A stretch of DNA of 64,000 nt from Larus michahellis (GCF_964199755.1 NC_133897.1:134606125-134670124), one strand, 5' to 3'. Shown: positions 1 through 14,231, numbered from the stretch's first letter. Made by a program: numbers and translations. Notes: generated by a model not told the origin, from the letters alone.

Positions 1-3000
1 GTGCCAGCAGCAGAACAAACGCAAAGGATTTCTCTTTTACTCTATAAATAGCCATTTTTTCATTAGATGGCCTGGCAGCAGTCTGGACTAGACAAATTGT
101 TGACTTTCCGCCTGGCGAAAGGGTTCTACTGCCGTTCTGTCATACAGCTTTGTGCCAGTCCTGTGCCAGAGCTGAAGTCCCTGGCTCACAGTAACCCAGC
201 CGTGCGTTCAGACTGCAGCTCTCCAGCCAAGAAGAAGAGCTGGAGAAGGAGAACTGGGATGCAAAGGGGAAGACAGCATAAAGGCTTGCAGGGGATACTC
301 CTCAAACAGCACTCTGTAGCGGTACTGTGTCATTAAATCACTGCCCACTGTGCCTCTGAGTGCTCCACTGGATTGTTCAGGCTCCGAATTCCCGGAAAAA
401 ATTGTTATTTGGATCTCACACATTACTAAAAAGAAATGGTTTGTATGTCATCCACTAGTCATCTCGCTTCTTTGCAAATCCTCACTGCATGAGTACTTCT
501 GCCTTCTTCCCTAGACAGCCACGCTGCATTAGATCAAACCACAGATTTACATGCTGGTCTAAGTCTTTGAGTTTGCAGTTTACCTCACTTGGACACTTCA
601 TTTAAATCTGCTTCACATGTCAGATCTGTAGACATCTAAGCAGTGTGTGTGCTTGGAAAGAGCAATGGTTATTTGCAAGCGCACACACAGGCAGACTGGC
701 ATTTGAAAACAAAGCTCAAGCACAGGGAAACAGAATTTTATAGCTGTCTACCATGCATGAAAAGCAGATCCAGCACACGAAAAAAGGCCCCTAGTTCTTA
801 AATCTGTATTTTGAACTGACTTTCAACCAGGTGTTTCCACTTTAATTTGATCCCAGGCATTCCTAGAGGTGATGTAAGATCCAGATCCACAAGGTAATAA
901 TGAAGTCAAGAGTTGAAAAATTATCAAGGCCTAATCTGGCAATTTAGTCCCTTGTAAATCATTGCGGTTAGCTATTGCAGGGCCATTCTTACCAACCAAG
1001 TTCTCTTGAGACTTCGCATTAACTTCGCCACCTGTTTGACTGTCAAAGAGATAAATTTCCTTGAAGGGAATCTTCCACTCCCAACTTTATTTATGACTGG
1101 GGGAAAGAGGATGGATTGACTGGGAAATTTCAGCGGCAAGGGTCTGCATATGCTGAATCAGGGAGTGATGCAATTCATTTAATCTGTTTGATATTACACA
1201 TAAGGTCCCAAAATGAAACCTATAGGATTAAGAAATTCTTCTGGCCTGTTTGCTGGATGGAAAGCTCTAACGAAATGTAGTCAATTGCTGCTTTTTCTTC
1301 TTCTTCTTAGTTTGTTTTTTTTTTTTTTACAATCGGACCCAAAAGTCAAAGATCACATCAGAGCTATTCTGTAACCTAATACTGCACGTCTTTCAGAGCA
1401 CCTGTGCACTCAGCGTCCCAATGGCGAATACCCAAAAAGTGTATCAATGAGTTTAAAAAAGCTTTTGTACAGGGGGATAAACAAAAAAACAGGATAATAA
1501 AAATAGCTCAGTGGGATGGATACTTCAGGAGCAAACCATGTGAGAACTTGTAGGCTCTGGGCTGTGTTAGTGAACTGAGCAGCTTATGCCTTGAATCAAA
1601 GATAAAGCAAAATACTTTCACGCTTGAGACTTTTACACAAAGCATAAGCTCAAATTGCTAGCCAGGCTTTTTTTCCTTTTTTTTTTTTTCTTTTAGGAAA
1701 GTCCTTTGAAACAACTGAAACTTGAGTGGACTAGAAGTAAAGAATAAAAAAAGAGATTTTAGGTTTTAAATCTATTGTTTCCTGCCACATACCAATGGCT
1801 TCTGACAGTATTTTCTTGTGTTTCTTCAGTTTGAAATGATACAGCTTATAGTGAGGGGTTTGTAGAGAGAAGTACTGGGTAGGGACACACACACGCACGC
1901 CACAAAACTCTCAGCCCTCAGCCTCGCCTCCTCTCCTTCAGAACCCTGAATCTGCATCCAAACCACTCGGCTTATTCTGTGTAAAAGCTGTCCATGTGGC
2001 AAGTTTTCTAGTGCTTGCAGCAGTTTTGCATATATTTGTCATAAGTGGTATTATATTAATGCCCGTCAATTGATGCTGCCTCTCCTGAAAGGCAAGAAAA
2101 TGGCTTCTATGGTTTCTCTACCCCACCAGCGTCCCTGACCACACAAAGCAACTAGTGTAAAGAAACCTTTTACCTGAATTTACACAGAGTGTCTCATTTC
2201 CTAGGCTTTTTAGAGGTACTTGTTTTGTTATTCTGTACTCTTGGAGACCGCTGGCAGCGGTGGAGGGGAGGCTGTGCCTCCATTGGCATGAGGGCAGAAA
2301 GTTCCTTGTTCCTCCAGGCTGATTTACCTGCCAACACAGTGAGAATAACCAACAAGCTGCTCTTTACCATCAGGGGTTTTTTAAAGATTTATGAGAATGT
2401 GTGGAGTTGAGGAGGAGGGGACATTGTTTTAGCCAAGGAGAATATCTGTATTGAGAGATGAAAACTAAGGAACAGATTGATGGGGAGGAACTGACAGAGA
2501 TCTGGAAGACACCATGAGCAAAGCTAGGAATAAAAATGCATCTTATGGAACTAGACAAAGCAAGTAAGACAATACAGAGTTAAGGGAATATTCAGGATAT
2601 GATTGGGAGATGTTTATTTTCAGGGTGTGAATCCTGCATGCTCTTCAGATGTAGAGTGGGCAATGCCAGGACTGTGGTCTTCAGCACTGGTCCCGTGCTC
2701 CCAGGTGGGAAACAGGAGAGAGGGAGGGAACCATGGCCAAAGCCTTAAAACACCTTCTTTGAGGACACTAGAAACATCTCCATGTGGGTGGAAGCCCTTC
2801 TAGGCACCCTGGGAACACAGGGTCAATCAAGCTGTCGGTGAGGATATACTCAATGTCCTTTCTAATGCCCGCTGGCATTTCTGGAAAAGACTGACAAGCT
2901 TTCACATCGAGAATCCCAGTAGTCCACAGTCCAAAAGACCTTGGGCTGTTTAGAAACCATTCACTCAGTTAAATTCATTACAGTACTTCTGGTTATATTA

Positions 3001-4104
3001 ATGTTACCCTTTTTTTGACCCAAACTTTAGCCAAATCTGTGGAGCTGCAGGTGTTGCATGGGAAACCGAAGATGGAGTCAGCTGTCTCTCTGAGGCAATC
3101 CTGTTTACTTACAAAAAAAAAAATTCAGAAACTATGCTTTCCCTGGAGGTCTCAAGCTGCAGGTGACAGTCCTTTTGCTCCCTGTTTCACGTCGCTGTCA
3201 GCCAGCGCTCTGCTCGGAACACTGCCCCTCCCCAGGCTTTTCTCAGAATCACATTTCTGGACAAATTTAGCAGTGCAGGAATCACCCAGGCAGCATAGGA
3301 AGGGGCATGACACCTCAGTTTTTGGGAAGCCTTTTTTAAACTGCTAATGCGTTTTTTAAACTGGCTAGTCACTGACTTAAAAAAGAAAATACACAAGAAG
3401 GAACTAGAATTCAGATGCTTTCCATGGAAGTCCCACAACTTTTAGCTGCAGAGCCACAGTCCTGTCCGTGTTGCCTTGATGACCCATGAACCTTGCTTGC
3501 TTCTGGCCCAGCTTCAGCCAAGGGTGGCTCTGGGAAGCTGCGTGGTGGGAAAGGTCCTTTCTCATGCAGGGGTGGCATAGCTTTGACTACTACTGCCTTC
3601 TTCAGTCGAAACGCTTCACATTTGTTTCCTAGAAGACCCACTCTTTGTTAGGGACCCAGTCTTCTTCTTTCTTTTCTTGGTCAACTGAACATTCAGAGCA
3701 AAGTGGGTTTTGATGCATGAAAGATAAAGTGGCTGGGGAGAGCGGCTTGCAGTTTTGATTTCTTGCTTTTTTTGACTAAGTCACGCCAGCCAGACCTGTA
3801 AGCCTTTTCCTTACAATCTTCCCATTCCCAAATGCTGAGCAGCTCAGGCAGTGAGTTGTCCACAGCTCCCTGACAAATGTCTGCTGCACGTCAGGCCCAC
3901 TTGTTGCAGTCAGGTCTGTGCAGGCAGAGGGTGTCCTGCGTGTCCAGGCTGCTCAGCTCAAGCAAATGTCCTGTACTACCAGGTTGGATTTAAACTCTGT
4001 CATCCCTTGCCCCTACATTTTTCCTTTGCCTTCTTCTGCAAACTGGGGCTATTTATCTCCTCTACTGACCTGGGCAGACAGCAGATGAAGTGTGTAAGAG
4101 ACCT
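1..4104. other. Intergenic stretch without recognised genes
   Basis: Mixed-composition DNA with short A, T and CA runs (for example 1314-1328, 1676-1690, 1888-1902). Open frames are short, overlap on opposite strands and resemble no protein. In mammals this side of STAU2 leads to RDH10; I see no RDH10 exon. Confidence 0.6.
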
Positions 4105-4474
4105 ACTGAAAGAAGGAGACCTTATGGCAGCCTCCCAGTACCTGAAGGGGGCCTACAGGAAAGCTGGGGAGGGGCTGTTTGCAAGGGCATGTAGCGATAG
4201 GACGAGGGGCAATGGTTTTAAACTAGAGCAGGGTAGGTTTAGATTAGGCATTAGGAAGAAGTTCTTTAAAATGAGGGTGGTGAGACACTAGCACAGGTTG
4301 CCCAGAGAGGTGGTGGAGGCCCCATCCCTGGAGACATTCAAGGCCAGGCTTGATGAGGCTCTGGGCAACCCGATCTAGTTGAAGATGTCCCTGCTTACTG
4401 CAGGGGGGTTGGACTAGATGACCCTTAAAGGTCCCTTCCAACCCAACACATTCCATGATTCTATGACTCTATGA
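4105..4474 (+). mobile_element. CR1 LINE fragment with intact 3' tail
   Basis: The 3' end of a CR1 retrotransposon, truncated at its 5' end as usual. Conceptual translation gives the conserved ORF2 C-terminal pieces [17 protein letters not shown] and [20 protein letters not shown]. These are followed by the CR1 3' untranslated end with GGTTGGACTAGATGACC, GGTCCCTTCCAACCC and terminal ATTCTATGA-type octamers. A TAG replaces the tryptophan codon after VVRH, so the frame is broken. It is very similar to the copy at 28340-28641: about a dozen differences by eye over about 265 aligned bases. Confidence 0.93.
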
Positions 4475-5462
4475 AGGTGTATTTGTGTACGTGCAAAATA
4501 ATTGCATGACCTACAACCTGTTTCCCTCCACCCTGATGTGCCAGAGTCTTCAGTGAGAGCTGGGAGACAGCTCTGACTTTTGCGGGCCAGGAGCTTAGGA
4601 GCAGGGTGGAAAAATAGGGTAAGAGGGGTGAGAGGCTGTGATCTGATGAGCACTTTGGAGGACTGGGCTTGGCTGGCCAAGGTGACATGGACCCGGGAGG
4701 ACAGGGAGGGCAGGGGGAGCTGATAAGGGCAAGCGCCAGAGTGAATGGGGATTGACCCTAAGTGGAAGCCATCTCCCTGTACGTAAGTGTAAGAGAAGTG
4801 AATGGGCTTGTGCAAGCAATTTATTCTGGCATTTCTTAAGTGTTGAGTTCTTGGAACACTTAATTACAATATTTTTCACTGTGTTGATAAGAACATATAA
4901 AACATACGCATGCTTAAGACATATTAAAATGAAAAAAAAAAACCCAGTGCTTCCAAAATAACATTGGTATTCTGGAGAACTAATTAATCGTTTCTCAATC
5001 CCTCTTTCTAAGTGTTATCCTTTGAAAAATGACCAAGAAAGGCTGTAAAAGATAAAACTGAAAAAGGAAGAGCCAATATAATCAGGGCTGCACAGAAATT
5101 TGGGGTTAAGTCCCACTGTCTATTTTTAAAATATAGCCCTATAAAGAGAAGAGTTTGTGTTTCAAATGTATGAATTAAGGCCATGTGAGACCAAACTCTG
5201 AACTTCCTGGCTCGTGTCCGTCTAAGCCATTATAAAAATGTGTGTACAGGGGCGTGGGTAGTTGTAATTCATGCCTTTCAGCTATCTGGGATACACTTTT
5301 TTGTTGTTCATGTAGGAAATTTAAAAAAAAGCTTGGAAGAACAAAGCCTGAAGAAGTAAATCTTCAATTATAATTTGAGTACACACTCTTAATTATAAGA
5401 AAAGAGACAAATCGGTCATTAAATTTTCCAAACATGATTTTAAGATGATTTACTGGCAATTG

Positions 5463-5491
5463 AGTGTGTGCACACATACACACACACACAG
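5463..5491. repeat. TG / CA microsatellite
   Basis: GTGTGTGCACACATACACAC and further CACA units; the GTGTGCACAC centre is a perfect palindrome. Confidence 0.9.
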
Positions 5492-7361
5492 AGTTGCTTG
5501 CATTCAGCTTTACAAGAAATCTCGGAAAATATCCCAGTCTGCTTTACAGAATTACAGTAAGAAGAATGTGACACCCTTTGCCATTATGTTTGCTGCCAAT
5601 GATTCAGGCGGGGGCGGTGGGGGAAGGAGAAAGCTTTTGGAGGAACAGCTCAAGGTCCCCCTACACTTGAACTTTGAATAAGCAGTGACTGTATCTTCAG
5701 GAGAACTGTGGGTGTTAGATCAGGACAGTGAGAGAGAGTGAGAGTAAAAATACCTCAGCAGGGGTTTTCCTTCTGCTTTATGGAAAATGATGCAAAACCA
5801 TTTGTGAGTTCCTTGTAGTGGGAGTGAAAAGGGACACAGGATTTATTTTTTTTTTATTAAGGCAGACAGCGTTTTTGTGAGGTCATATTCTTAGTCACAG
5901 CTATCTCACAGTGTCTGGGAAGCTCTTCTGTCTTCACCTGGCTGCATTGCTCATCCAGTGCCCTGGGAGACTATCCTCCCAACCAGGTCTGAGAGGTCTG
6001 TTTGAATGAGAGGAGCTTTTAAAAACAAAGTGTACTTTCTTATGACTAATCCCTTTCTGATTTCTTTTTGGTGATGCAGAGCTATCTCTGGATGAAGTTG
6101 TGGCTGATACTACATCTACCAACCGCTCCAGGGACTTGCCCATTTGTCTTTGCCCTGGAGGAACAGCTCAAGGAATGTCCAAGAGGGTTGGAGCCTTTCC
6201 CATCATCCCCACACGTGAGGAACTACCGGAAAGTGAGGGTTAAAGGGTGGCACGAGCCTGGCGTAATTCCAGGATCCCAGCCCTTTTGACATCAGCGGGG
6301 CTGGGAGATGTGAGCCCAGCCCTCCTGGGGTTTTGCTGGGGGCAGAGCCCCCTGCTCAGTCTGCCCATCCCCACACTTGGGGGGCTTCACAGCAGCCGGG
6401 CTCCTTAGTGGTGTTTCCCCCTAGCCAAGCCCCTGGGAGGGGGTGGTGAGCAGCTGAACACCATCCCACGTTGGTACCATGCTTGCCTCCACCCGTGTCT
6501 AGGGCAGTGCGAGTGGTGGGAGTCCAGACCCCATCATTGAAGTCCCTCAAATACTTGAAATGAGGGATGGGGAACCCTGGTGCAAAAGACGAAACATTTG
6601 CATCTCAGAAATCAGAGAGAAATCTGCTTTGCAGTCAACAGCCTGTGAGAAAGGCATGTTTCACACTGAAAAAATGTAAGTGCATTTACCAGCACACGCA
6701 CAGATAGACCCCGTTTAGACAACCAGCACCCGCTGGGCTCTCCCTCTTCCTGCCTGTACTTAACTAAAAATAGAAACTTACTTTCCGCATAGATTTTGAT
6801 AAAGATGTGGGCACTTTTAAGTATATCTATCTCATGTATTATGATTAAAACCCATATTAGACCAACCCATATAACCAGCTTAAGTCTTTCCTCTCACTTC
6901 AGTGGTCATTGGATCAGACCTGCAGCTAGTACCTAAGAGCTTCCTGACTGCTTATAATTAAACTGTATTCCTGAAAATATCACTAAATCCTATCAAATTC
7001 TTCTCATATTTCCTTCCAAAGCAACTCTACCCTTATGAGTTGAGAATTACGTACTACGCCTCATGGCAGGTTTTTAAATAACATACCAGAACTGTGTTTG
7101 CCACTTGCTAGCCCTAGTAAATTTGATATTTACACTGTCATCAGCTAAAGTGTGTTGGGCTCCTGTTGTGTGACTTTGGGGATTTGCTGGGGTTTCTATA
7201 AAACACAGGCCAGCTGCAACAGTGAAGGCAGTTCAGTTTAATAAGCTAATAAATACATTTAATGGCCCTCATTATGTCTTGCAGTGATATCTGGTATTAA
7301 AGTGCAAGTGTTAGCCCGAGTAGAATGTAAAATAGAAAGTCCCCTGCTGAAACGGTGCAAT

Positions 7362-7400
7362 CTGTGTGTGCGTGTGTACGTACATAAACACACACACATA
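7362..7400. repeat. TG / CA repeat with self-complementary arms
   Basis: TGTGTGTGCGTGTGTACGTA is followed after ACATAAA by CACACACACAT. The TG arm can pair with the CA arm, and the stretch is largely alternating purine-pyrimidine. Confidence 0.85.
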
Positions 7401-10400
7401 TGCATATAAACCCATTGCAAGGTTCCTACAGAAGAACGCTACGGCATTTATTTTTCATTAATTCTTGAGAGATTTCAGCTGCCTTTGCAGCTCGAAAGAA
7501 GACATAATTTTAAGTTGCAAGAGAGGAGGGTAGATAGGAGTCATGGGATAGATCTCCCTCAATAGGAAGGTAAATGGCCACTTGCTGGCTGGCCAGCACA
7601 CTGCACCCAGGTTGTGCCACTGGTGGGAAGCCAAAATAAACCCCCATGGGGCTCCTTGTGCTTTCTAATGGACTGGGGGAGGGAGGTCTGAAACCCCCAT
7701 GACTTTGAGCTGCAGTGGTAAAACTGGTCACCAAGCCCACGCCGAGTGTGTGCACCACGAGGCTCCCCTTGGGGCTGACAGACAGGAAAACAATCAGTTA
7801 CCTTCATTAACACAGCTCAGAGATAACGCAGGCAGTGGAGGCACCGAGTCCCTGTACCCCTGTGGAGCTGTGGGCTTTCTGGGCACTCTCCTAAGAGGAC
7901 ACCATAGATAATCCCCTGGGCCAAGGTCCTGAGGTGATCCCCCAGCTGCCTGTGAGACTCTTCGGCTTTAGGGCGAAGGAGAGGGCCACACTAAGGAGGT
8001 CCATGTATCAGCTTGCTTAGCCAAACATGTATTTGAAGCAGAAAAAGCCAAGCAGGAGCCATGATCGTGAGGAAAGGCAAAAGCCTCCGCATGCCTGCAC
8101 ATCGTACGGTGAACACCACACAAGTCACAGCTTGGTACTCAAGCCAGCTGAAATGAGCTACCTCCGGGACTGGAACCAGTGAAGATGAGACAGCACAGCT
8201 CAGGGTGGGCACCGTTATCCCCGAGGGACATCTCCACTGCTCAGACTGCTCTGGCTGGGCTCTGACACAGCACCAGGACTGCCGTCGGGAGGGCACGGAG
8301 GTTGGACGTTTCAGGCTAAGTGGGGACTATAGGAGGTTTTTAAAAATCTCCTCCCTCCTCATCGGGTTTGTGACTTTGGATGGGCAAAATGAAAGGAAGA
8401 TGCTGTACGGGGGAAAAAATGTGAAGTAATTAAGTCAAAAAAGACCAATTTTATATTTAAAAAAGCCTCTTTTGGTAAACTATTCAGCATGTAGTTGCTG
8501 AATCAAAACATGCCAATCACTAGATCATCTGGGCCCAAATGTCAGCCTGTGCTCTAGGCAGAGATGTATGTTTTTTATGCACAGCACAGATAAACTCATC
8601 AATTGACTGGCTAGTACAAATTTGAGCACTACGGAAAGCAGAGGAGAGAGGCGTGAGTGGTTTCTATTGTCACCAGAAAAGCGAGATTATCCTAGAATTC
8701 CAAATATGTCCAATCTTTATTTTTAGTTAATATGTTAATCCGCTTAACAAAATCTCCCTCTCTTGCAATGCCCCTCAGATTTCCTGCTTGTGGGATAGAA
8801 AATGATCTTGATTATAAAAGAATCCTGTCAGGCCTTGCTTTTGCTGGTTTTACCATAAACACAGAAACTTTTCTGTGCTGGTCAGGCAATGCACTAGCAC
8901 CGTGACTTTCCAAGCCAGGCAACGTTTCTGCCTCCTGCACACCGTAGGTGGGTGGGAGGGAGCACCGTCTTCATGTTCACATGCTGTCTCTGCTCTGGGC
9001 TCTTCTCAGAGGCTTTGGAAGTGACGGGGTCAGCTCTCCATTCGTCCGCTCTACATGGAAGGTCTGTTTTTCTTCCCTCACAGAGACCCCAGCTAACTTG
9101 CTAGCTCCAGCCAAGCCCGTTTTTTTGGGAGGCAGTGTGCAGCTAAACATGATTCCAGTTAGCTCAGCTGCCGTGACGATGGGTGCTCACATCAGATAAG
9201 CTGTGGGGTTCTCTGATTCTGGCAAATACAAGAAGCCGTATTTTTGCTTTGATCAACTACTCTCATTGGGAACAAACTGATGAATGATAGATTTTGGAGA
9301 GAGATTTTGTAGGAGGTCAAGAAGATGTGGGACAGGCTGTAGAGCACTGGACCACAGGGTTTCACTGACAAGGAGAACATTTGGACAACAGGCTGCAAGT
9401 GGGGAGTGCCAGAGACGAGGCTGGGACCTGTAAAACAAGCTTGTCCTTGTTGGAGTTCAATAACACTGTTAGTCACCATTAAAATATTGGAAAATGTAAA
9501 CTATGGGTGAGCTTCTCATGGATTAGAAAGCTAAACTGACTCCCAGAGCATCCCCTCTGAACTGGAGATGGGAACGGTATGCAACCACAGGCTCTGAAGT
9601 CAGTGACCCACATTCAGTGACATGGCCGGAGCTCCTGTGCCCCCAGGCAGAGGCGGGGGGTTAGAGTTAACTGTCTCTAGCCAGCATTGCTGTGTTTTCC
9701 TTCATCTCACCATAGAAGTCAGCGCAGCCATGTGCTGTGAGACTCGTCCTGGAAGATCCCGTACTATTTTTCCTAGAAGCCCTTGTGGCAGAGCTAAGCT
9801 GTGAGAAGCACAAACGTTGGAGGATCACAAACTCAGAAAGCAACAGAGGAAGAGACCAGTCCACTGCAATAATAGTTTAAATCTCAGGGGGGTTTTTGGA
9901 GTGTGATTTTGTGAGCCTCACAGTGGCAGTAGGCTTGCCAGCTCTGTTGCTTGTTTCCACGGAGGGCATTTCTGTAGGTGGACATGGATATTTACAAACA
10001 GCTTATTTTGCTCACTTCCAAATGCTACATTGATGCCGTCAGAATACAGCAACAGCGTCTCGGGGGGGTTGGTGCAGAGGCAGTCTGGTCACTCTTTGTC
10101 AGACCATCATGTGGTTCGTTGCAGGAAGGTCAGCCCGGGTGTGACAACCCCTGCTTTAGGTTTTTCTTCTCACCTATTACCAGGTAATATTCCAAAATCT
10201 TGCAGACTGTACAACACCTCTGACAATTCCCCACTGCTTTGGAGAGTTGCGTGCTGAGCTGTCTAGAAACTTGTCGCCAGTGTTACAATCCCCCCAGTAC
10301 TGCTGTGATTCATGTGATAGCTGTTGTGTTCCTTAGCACCTCAGCTGATGCAGCACATGACTCTGTTAGTACTTGATTTTGTTGCCCCCTTTTTTTTTTT

Positions 10401-10721
10401 TAAAGGGTCAGTTTCCCTTTCTAATGGACCATTGCAAGATAAGGATGGGCGTGGAAGAGGGCTGAAATGTGACCTGATGATGTTAGCATCAGCAGACCTG
10501 CCAGCTCACTACCTTCTACAGTGGGTGTTTCAGATTGTTCGAGGACTTCCCAAACCAGCATAGCCACACCGCTAGTCACAGGAGAGCCTGTAACAGCCCT
10601 TGAACCTTGTACTGCCCCGGGAACCACATGAACATCAAACAGGTAAAAGCTCGACATCTCTGTTGGACGGAACAGGTTCAACACAGAGAATCTCTTTTGT
10701 GCGCCACAAGAGGTTCACTTG

Positions 10722-11437
10722 CATTTAGCGACCTGGACAGGCTTGAGAGGTGGGCCTGTGCGAGCCTCATGAAGGTCAACAAGGCCAAGTGCAAGGTCCT
10801 GCGTGTGGGTTGGGGCAATCCCAAGCACAAATACAGGCTGGACGGAGAATGGATTGAGAGCAGCCCCGAGGAGAGGGACCTGGGGGTGTTGCCTGATGAG
10901 AAGCTCAATATGAGCTGGCAACGTGTGCTCGCAGCCCACTGTATCCTGAGCTGCATCAAAAGAAGCGTGGCCAGCAGGTTGAGGGAGGTGATTCTGCCCC
11001 TCTGCTGCTCTGGTGAGACCCCACCTGGAGTATTGCATGCAGTTCTGGGGGCTCCAAAATAAGAAGGACATGAACCTGTTGGAAAGAGTCCAGAGGAGGG
11101 CCACCAAGATGATCAGAGGGCTGGAGCACATCTCCTGGGAAGACAGGCTGAGAGAGTTGGGGTTGTTCAGCCTGGAGACAAGAAGGCTCTGGGGAAACCT
11201 TATAGCAGCCTTCCAGTACCTGAAGGCCTACAGGAGAGATGGGGAGGGACTCTTCATCAGGGAGTGTAGTGACAGGATGAGGGGCAATGGTTTTAAACTG
11301 AAAGAGGGGAGATATAGATTGGGTATTAGGAAGAAATTATTTCCTGTGAGGGTGGTGAGACACTGGTGCAGGTTGCCCAGAGAAGTTGTGGATACCCCAT
11401 CGCTGGAAGTGTTCAAGGCCACGTTGGTCTGTCTCCT
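10722..11437 (+). mobile_element. CR1 LINE fragment, ORF2 end, missing its 3' tail
   Basis: About 715 bases of CR1 ORF2 C-terminal region. The first frame (to about 11062) reads LERWACASLMKVNKAKCKVL and EERDLGVLPDEKLNMS. The next frame (from about 11013) reads [32 protein letters not shown] and [13 protein letters not shown]. The shift between them near 11010-11060 shows a frameshift, and a few residues are lost near AAHCILSCIKRS. Similarity stops at about 11437, just after EVFKA, so the usual 3' untranslated end with its octamer repeats is absent. CR1 copies normally lose 5' sequence and keep the 3' end, so this one was cut later. Not a functional gene. Confidence 0.92.
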
Positions 11438-14231
11438 GCAGTCTCCACTAGCTTTACTCTGGCGATAGCTACTCATTTGGTTTGACAAGACCAGATGACG
11501 CTTGCTGTGGCACTTCCTAGTGTGTCGAAACCAAAAGATGCTTTTCCAAGCACTTTGCAAGACAGAAGTCCTGCACCTGCCAAGGGAGCTAGAAGGGCGC
11601 TGAGCAGGCAACTGGCTGAGTGGGCAAGCAGAAAATGGAGTGTATTTCCATTTAGCATTTCAGTATTTTCAACAGAAATCTGTTTCAGTGTATTCATATT
11701 TTCAGCAGAAAGGAAAAAACATTTATCTAGAAAACCTCTAACTAGCTGTGGTGGCAGGGATGGTGCTACTCTCTGGGCCATAGGAAATATTTCCCTTGTC
11801 CTGAATCAGCTCTGAAAGAAGCCCTTGTAGATCATCAGGAGGAAGACATGAGGTTCCTTATACAGTCACTAAATTGCCCCTTCAGGACTTCGTATGCATT
11901 GCACCATTGGCAGTGGTTTGGCCTAAGCAATCTAATCTTTAAAATGAGGTTTCTGATATTCCTGGTGACTAAGAACCGAAGAAGAAAAGAGCTTTTCATT
12001 ACCACTGCTCACAATGCCTTCCCAAATTTTTAGTAATTTTGATAACCTCAGCCATTCTCTGTTCCCAGGTGAAAAAGAGTTGGGTGAGTCTGGTCGAAAC
12101 CACAGTCCTTCTGCCCGGACAAATTGCCGCACCACATCATTACGGTGATGAGAATATTCAGGCTGGGGATACATCAAGGGCCGGGAGCCCATTCTTTCAC
12201 ATGAAATGGAAGAGAAGCATTTGATTTCTTTGTATTCCTTTGAAAAATGCCCTCTGAGATGACACAGACACAAAGCAGACTCAGCCTATACAACCCTGAA
12301 TGACAAGCCCCTGTGTGGGATAGGTAGTGAAACCTTCCTGCTCGGTGAAACCCAGGTTATTTGACATCTCCGGAAAGAAAACTGTATGTTGTGCCAGGCA
12401 GGAAAATCAAGGTGTATGATTTATTGGTGTCTGGCCTGCCTTTCTGGTGCTCTTACCCCACCTTAATTCTTCTTTGTATGCTTTCTCTCTTAGGCTTGTA
12501 AGCCCAAGGTGTTGAGGGAGAAGAAGGCTGACTGAACGTTCATTTCCTGCAAGGGTTTCCTGTATGATGTAAGAACAAGAGTGGGAGCAGCAAACAGCTC
12601 CTCAAACATTAACTGTGTCGGGATGTTTGAGATCGTGTGAAGAAAACGCTACTCAGAGGTTCGAAGGAAAGTTTTTTTGTCAGCGAGTTTAATCATTAGG
12701 GGATTATTTTTTTCAAAGTTTTCCTTCTCCCCAGCTCTCAGAAGAATTTGAAGATTAAGAAGGGGACCCAATAAGCTAAAAGGAAATGTCCCCTCTCTTT
12801 AGGTTTATTATTGAAAGTGGCCAGATGTCATTTGTTTGTGACTAGAAAAGGGAAGTTGTATTACAGAATGTGACACTTCAAACCCCATGGTAAAAACAAA
12901 AGCGAAAATGGAAAAGTATTCAGCTGCGCTCATTTACATTTGTGATCCACATCCTGGGGCCCTTTGACATGGAGATAAGAACTGAATTTTATGACATTTA
13001 AGTACATTGTGAGCATTGCGTGTCCTGTACATTCAGTCGGGTGTTGATCAGATGAATCTGAAGCCAGCTGGGATGGTGGGTGGTGGAGAGCTAGTGGAGG
13101 AAATGCTCTACATGAACTGGTTTGGAGTAATATGATGTTAATGCTTTTTTCTTTCCCAGACCCAGGCCTTCTCATACTTGCAGTCAGAGTTGTGAATCAG
13201 TGCCTTGTATGGGATATGAGATCTGCTAAGAAAAGCAGTAAGAAGTTCTTCAGCAATGAACTAATTATTCTGGCACTTGATTCTGAGCAATAATTAGAAT
13301 GGGGGAGGTAGAGACACCATAGCTTTTACTAACTTTAATAAAGAAGAAGCACCAGGAAAAACTTTTATTAGCCTTCATGGATTTGTATTAGCATTGAGGA
13401 CCTTCTGCCATTGCCAAAGAATGATATGGCTTATACTATCCTGTAATGCTTACACCAGCAAGGCTTCAACATGTCCACTTGAAACCACTTAAGCTGTGTT
13501 TCTTTTTCAAGGCACATGAAAGAGATATATTCTCCAGTGAACTCACAGGTTATAGCAGAAATTATATAGGTGGCATGACATCAGATTCAGGCTCCCTAGA
13601 CCAAACCTGTTGCTATGAAGTTCTCCTGTGAAAGAACATCCTGGAATAAAAGACATATTCATGCTACGAGTATGACTCACCCTACCTTTTCCATAAGTCT
13701 GCACAACACCCAGTCACAATTTCTATGCCGTGAATAGCCAAAGAGTATGAACAAGAGGCGAGACCAGCAATTCCTGTCCCATAGGCTTCCAAACACAAGC
13801 AGAAAGTCACGACTTCCAGCCATATCACCAAGTGCTGGATGTGCCCTGAAAAACAAACAAAAATCTCTGTGCTGTCACTTGAATTCTCTGCAAATTCTTT
13901 CTCACATATGGTCATTTTCTGTGTGTGTGCATGAGACCAGGTGTTACTAACACAAATGTCCACAGAAATGCTGTCCAGAAGTATTTTTTTACCGACCAGC
14001 AATTACTGACCTTGAGTAACTACATCTTGAATCCAGGAGTTCTTAGACTAAAGTTTCTTTGAGAAATATAATGGAAAGAATAAAATGAGATATATTCCGG
14101 ACATGCTGGCCACTCCTGTATTAGAAATTAAATAGTACCAAAGAACATCCCTGGGCACCAAAACCTGTTTATGTTGTTAAATTGTTGTTGGGGTCCCTGG
14201 CACAGTTCTGGCTAATGCCAAGTAGCAGTCT

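Larger units (their letters stand above)
4475..10721. other. Intergenic stretch without recognised genes
   Basis: Holds the TG/CA repeats at 5463 and 7362, a G-rich spot at 5606-5622 and a GC-richer part at about 6160-6560. No exon-like reading frame flanked by splice sites was recognised. Confidence 0.6.

Noticed and set aside
3851..4291. A 146-codon plus-strand frame.
   Set aside because: Its second half is CR1 ORF2 and its first half is unrelated upstream sequence; it ends at a stop inside the CR1.
10607..11468. Two adjoining 151-codon plus-strand frames that look like a real protein.
   Set aside because: They are the C-terminal part of CR1 ORF2, split by a frameshift, and not a host gene.
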